From: Prorocentrum cordatum
Lineage: Eukaryota > Sar > Dinophyceae > Prorocentrales > Prorocentraceae
Length of the DNA: 64,000 bases
Reading direction: 5' to 3'
NCBI GenBank assembly: GCA_963575745.1
Contig: CAUYUJ010007247.1
Span: forward strand, 369,001-433,000
This document shows positions 62,557 through 64,000 of this stretch, piece by piece. The position numbers and the translations under genes were made by a program. Below the pieces are notes generated by a model. It ran no database searches. It saw only the letters and a program-made list of their open reading frames with translations, and had not been told where the DNA came from. Each line of letters begins with the position of its first letter. The first letter of the stretch is position 1.

Positions 62557-64000
62557 TTACCTCAAGTAGAACCTGTGGTCCCACACTCGGTGGCCATCGG
62601 CGGTCCCGACGTAACTCGTCGCGTGCGTCTCCCAAGGCGTCCTTGGGGTCCAATTGTGAAACCGATCATTGTACTGTAAGTCGCAGATGTATGCGAACTC
62701 GTCGCTGTTCTCCGCAATGTAAATCCAGCACTTGGTGTAGTAGCTCCAGCACCTTGGGCCCCATCGGCTGTCCTCATGGTTGTGGCGCCACCACGTTGCG
62801 TAGTCCTCTGCCGTGCGCGCCCGCTTGGCACGCGGGGGCGTCGTCGGCCTGCGACTGCTGTCGCCGGTGTGGGCCGATCGCCCGTCGCTCTGCTGTGGCG
62901 CAGCGGCCGCGCCGCTCGGCCCAGCGGGCATCCCTGCCAGCGCGCCAGAGGCGCGGCTTCCAGCGGCGTCGCCATGGGCAGCGCGAGGCGGCGGCGGATG
63001 CCGCAGCTGCTGCGGCGCCATGGCGCCATGTGTATGAGAGGAGTGTGTGGGGGGCTCATTAGGATCGGTTCTAGCCCCTGACCCCGTCCCCCTTGTCTCG
63101 TTAGATCCCATGGCAGGTGCAACAGAGGCAAGTCTGGCAAGCTTGCGCTGCGTGATCTTCTCACAAGTGCCATCCCCGCGGCGCGAGGCGATTGTGACGA
63201 GACCACGTTATTGCCTGGTACCTCTGTCCATCCAACCTTCGTTCAACCACCGATTCCTGCGACCAGCGAGGCCAAGCCGAACGCTGCGATCATAGATGTC
63301 GCAAGCGTCGCGCATGTCCTCGATGGTCCATGGGCTATGACCAGTGGCCTCACGGGCCACAGTCACCTGGTGATGGAATCGGGAGTCATTGAGGAAACGT
63401 TGAACGACGTTGCGGTAAGGGTGGTACAATGGACGGTCGTCATCGGGTTCGCCCAACAACCTGCAAGCGCTCGCAGGAGGGGAACCCGCGTCGCACCATC
63501 TCTTGTGCCTCTCTTCCGCCTTTTTCGCCAACTTCCTCAACCTATTACGCTCGTCTCCGACCTTGGACCGCTTGCCCGTCATGTAGACGCGCGCTCCGTC
63601 GGCCATTAAGCGGTCGACGTCGCTCTGGGAGAGGTGGATCCTGATCCATTGGTTGAGGGTCTGCAAATACGCCAGGTCGCTGGCCTCGGCTCCACCTTTA
63701 CCTGTGGCGCCTACAGAGATACTGCACTGCCAGCGGGTGTCGCAAAGTGCCCCATACTTGGTGGCGATCCCCAAAGATAGGAGGCGATCGCAATTCCGAC
63801 ATCGCGGGATATCTTGCTGGAGTTCTTCGGGGGCCCCAGACGCGGCGAGGTCCCTGAGAGAGCCCCAGCGAGTGTTGCCACCAGCGGCTGACGCAAGGGA
63901 ATGACCTAGCTGGTTCATAGCCTCACGATTGACCTCAGCGGTGGCACGAGAGGCGATCGATCGTCCGATCCCTTCGATCTCCATCAGCGATAGCCTTTCT
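62557..64000 (-). pseudogene. C-terminal accessory protein of element 2
   Basis: Open from beyond the right edge to a TAA at 63208-63210, then in the same phase to 62557. It has the zinc ribbon CRNCDRLLSLG ... CDTRWQC, where the second half of the ribbon lacks one Cys compared with element 1 (CDTR for CDIC). It also has IEDMRDACDIYDRSVR, a Pro/Ala/Arg-rich linker and the tail YATWWRHNHEDSRWGPRCWS, ending HRVWDHRFYLR. Every block aligns with 631-2168. Only one stop breaks it, so it is better preserved than element 1. Function unknown. Confidence 0.7.

Larger units (their letters stand above)
61567..64000 (-). mobile_element. Element 2: 3' end of a relative of element 1, continues right
   Basis: Consists of a full-length-looking LTR (61567-62405), then the C-terminal accessory gene in the same orientation and spacing as at the left end of the window. 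The rest of the element lies beyond 64000. Confidence 0.8.

Overview
The window looks like nuclear DNA of a dinoflagellate; the genus cannot be read from the sequence. Three intronless genes each have, 20 to 165 bases before the start codon, a decayed copy of the dinoflagellate trans-spliced leader (recognisable core TTTGGCTCA). Most of the rest is long, decayed Ty1/copia-type retroelements, an ISXO2/IS1595-like transposase gene, and very large amounts of micro- and minisatellite DNA. No rRNA, tRNA, CRISPR array or bacterial operon was found.

Layout. (1) 1-17.76 kb, minus strand: a copia-order element (gag with CCCH fingers, protease, integrase, reverse transcriptase, RNase H) followed by an unusually long 3' cassette of about 7.5 kb. 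The cassette includes a domain with the IR-x3-GHS and HGT motifs of the Tpt1/KptA RNA 2'-phosphotransferase fold. The 3' LTR runs off the left edge; only about 190 bases of the 5' LTR remain. (2) 17.77-19.37 kb, plus strand: a broken transposon-like reading frame with a zinc ribbon. (3) 19.4-29.9 kb: GC-rich degenerate repeats, CAT, GA, TA and poly-C/poly-G tracts, GGGACACC minisatellites and TTCAAAGA arrays. (4) 29.9-38 kb: a small gene island with an 869-residue P-loop ATPase plus cysteine-protease-like protein, an ISXO2-like transposase, an AT-rich tract, and a 401-residue protein that may belong to the thymine-hypermodification (aGPT-Pplase/HMUDK-helical) families. (5) 38.3-46.2 kb: two copies of a 1.9-kb composite satellite built on 90/89-base repeats, plus low-complexity CCAAGA DNA. 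(6) 46.2-57.5 kb, minus strand: a second, differently organised copia-type element (element 3) with a methyltransferase-like domain, zinc fingers, integrase, RT/RNase H and, far upstream, another Tpt1-like domain. Its upstream coding region is dotted with about 14 copies of a 14-15 base near-palindrome that reads as AGQPA/AGAPA. (7) 57.5-61.5 kb: G-rich and GC-rich low-complexity DNA, CCTCAG minisatellite and a 73-base repeat. (8) 61.57-64 kb, minus strand: the 3' LTR and C-terminal accessory gene of element 2, a relative of element 1.

Almost all retroelement frames are interrupted by shifts or stops, so they are annotated as degenerate. The three island genes are intact and are the best candidates for expressed proteins. 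All family assignments are by eye from motifs; no search was run.
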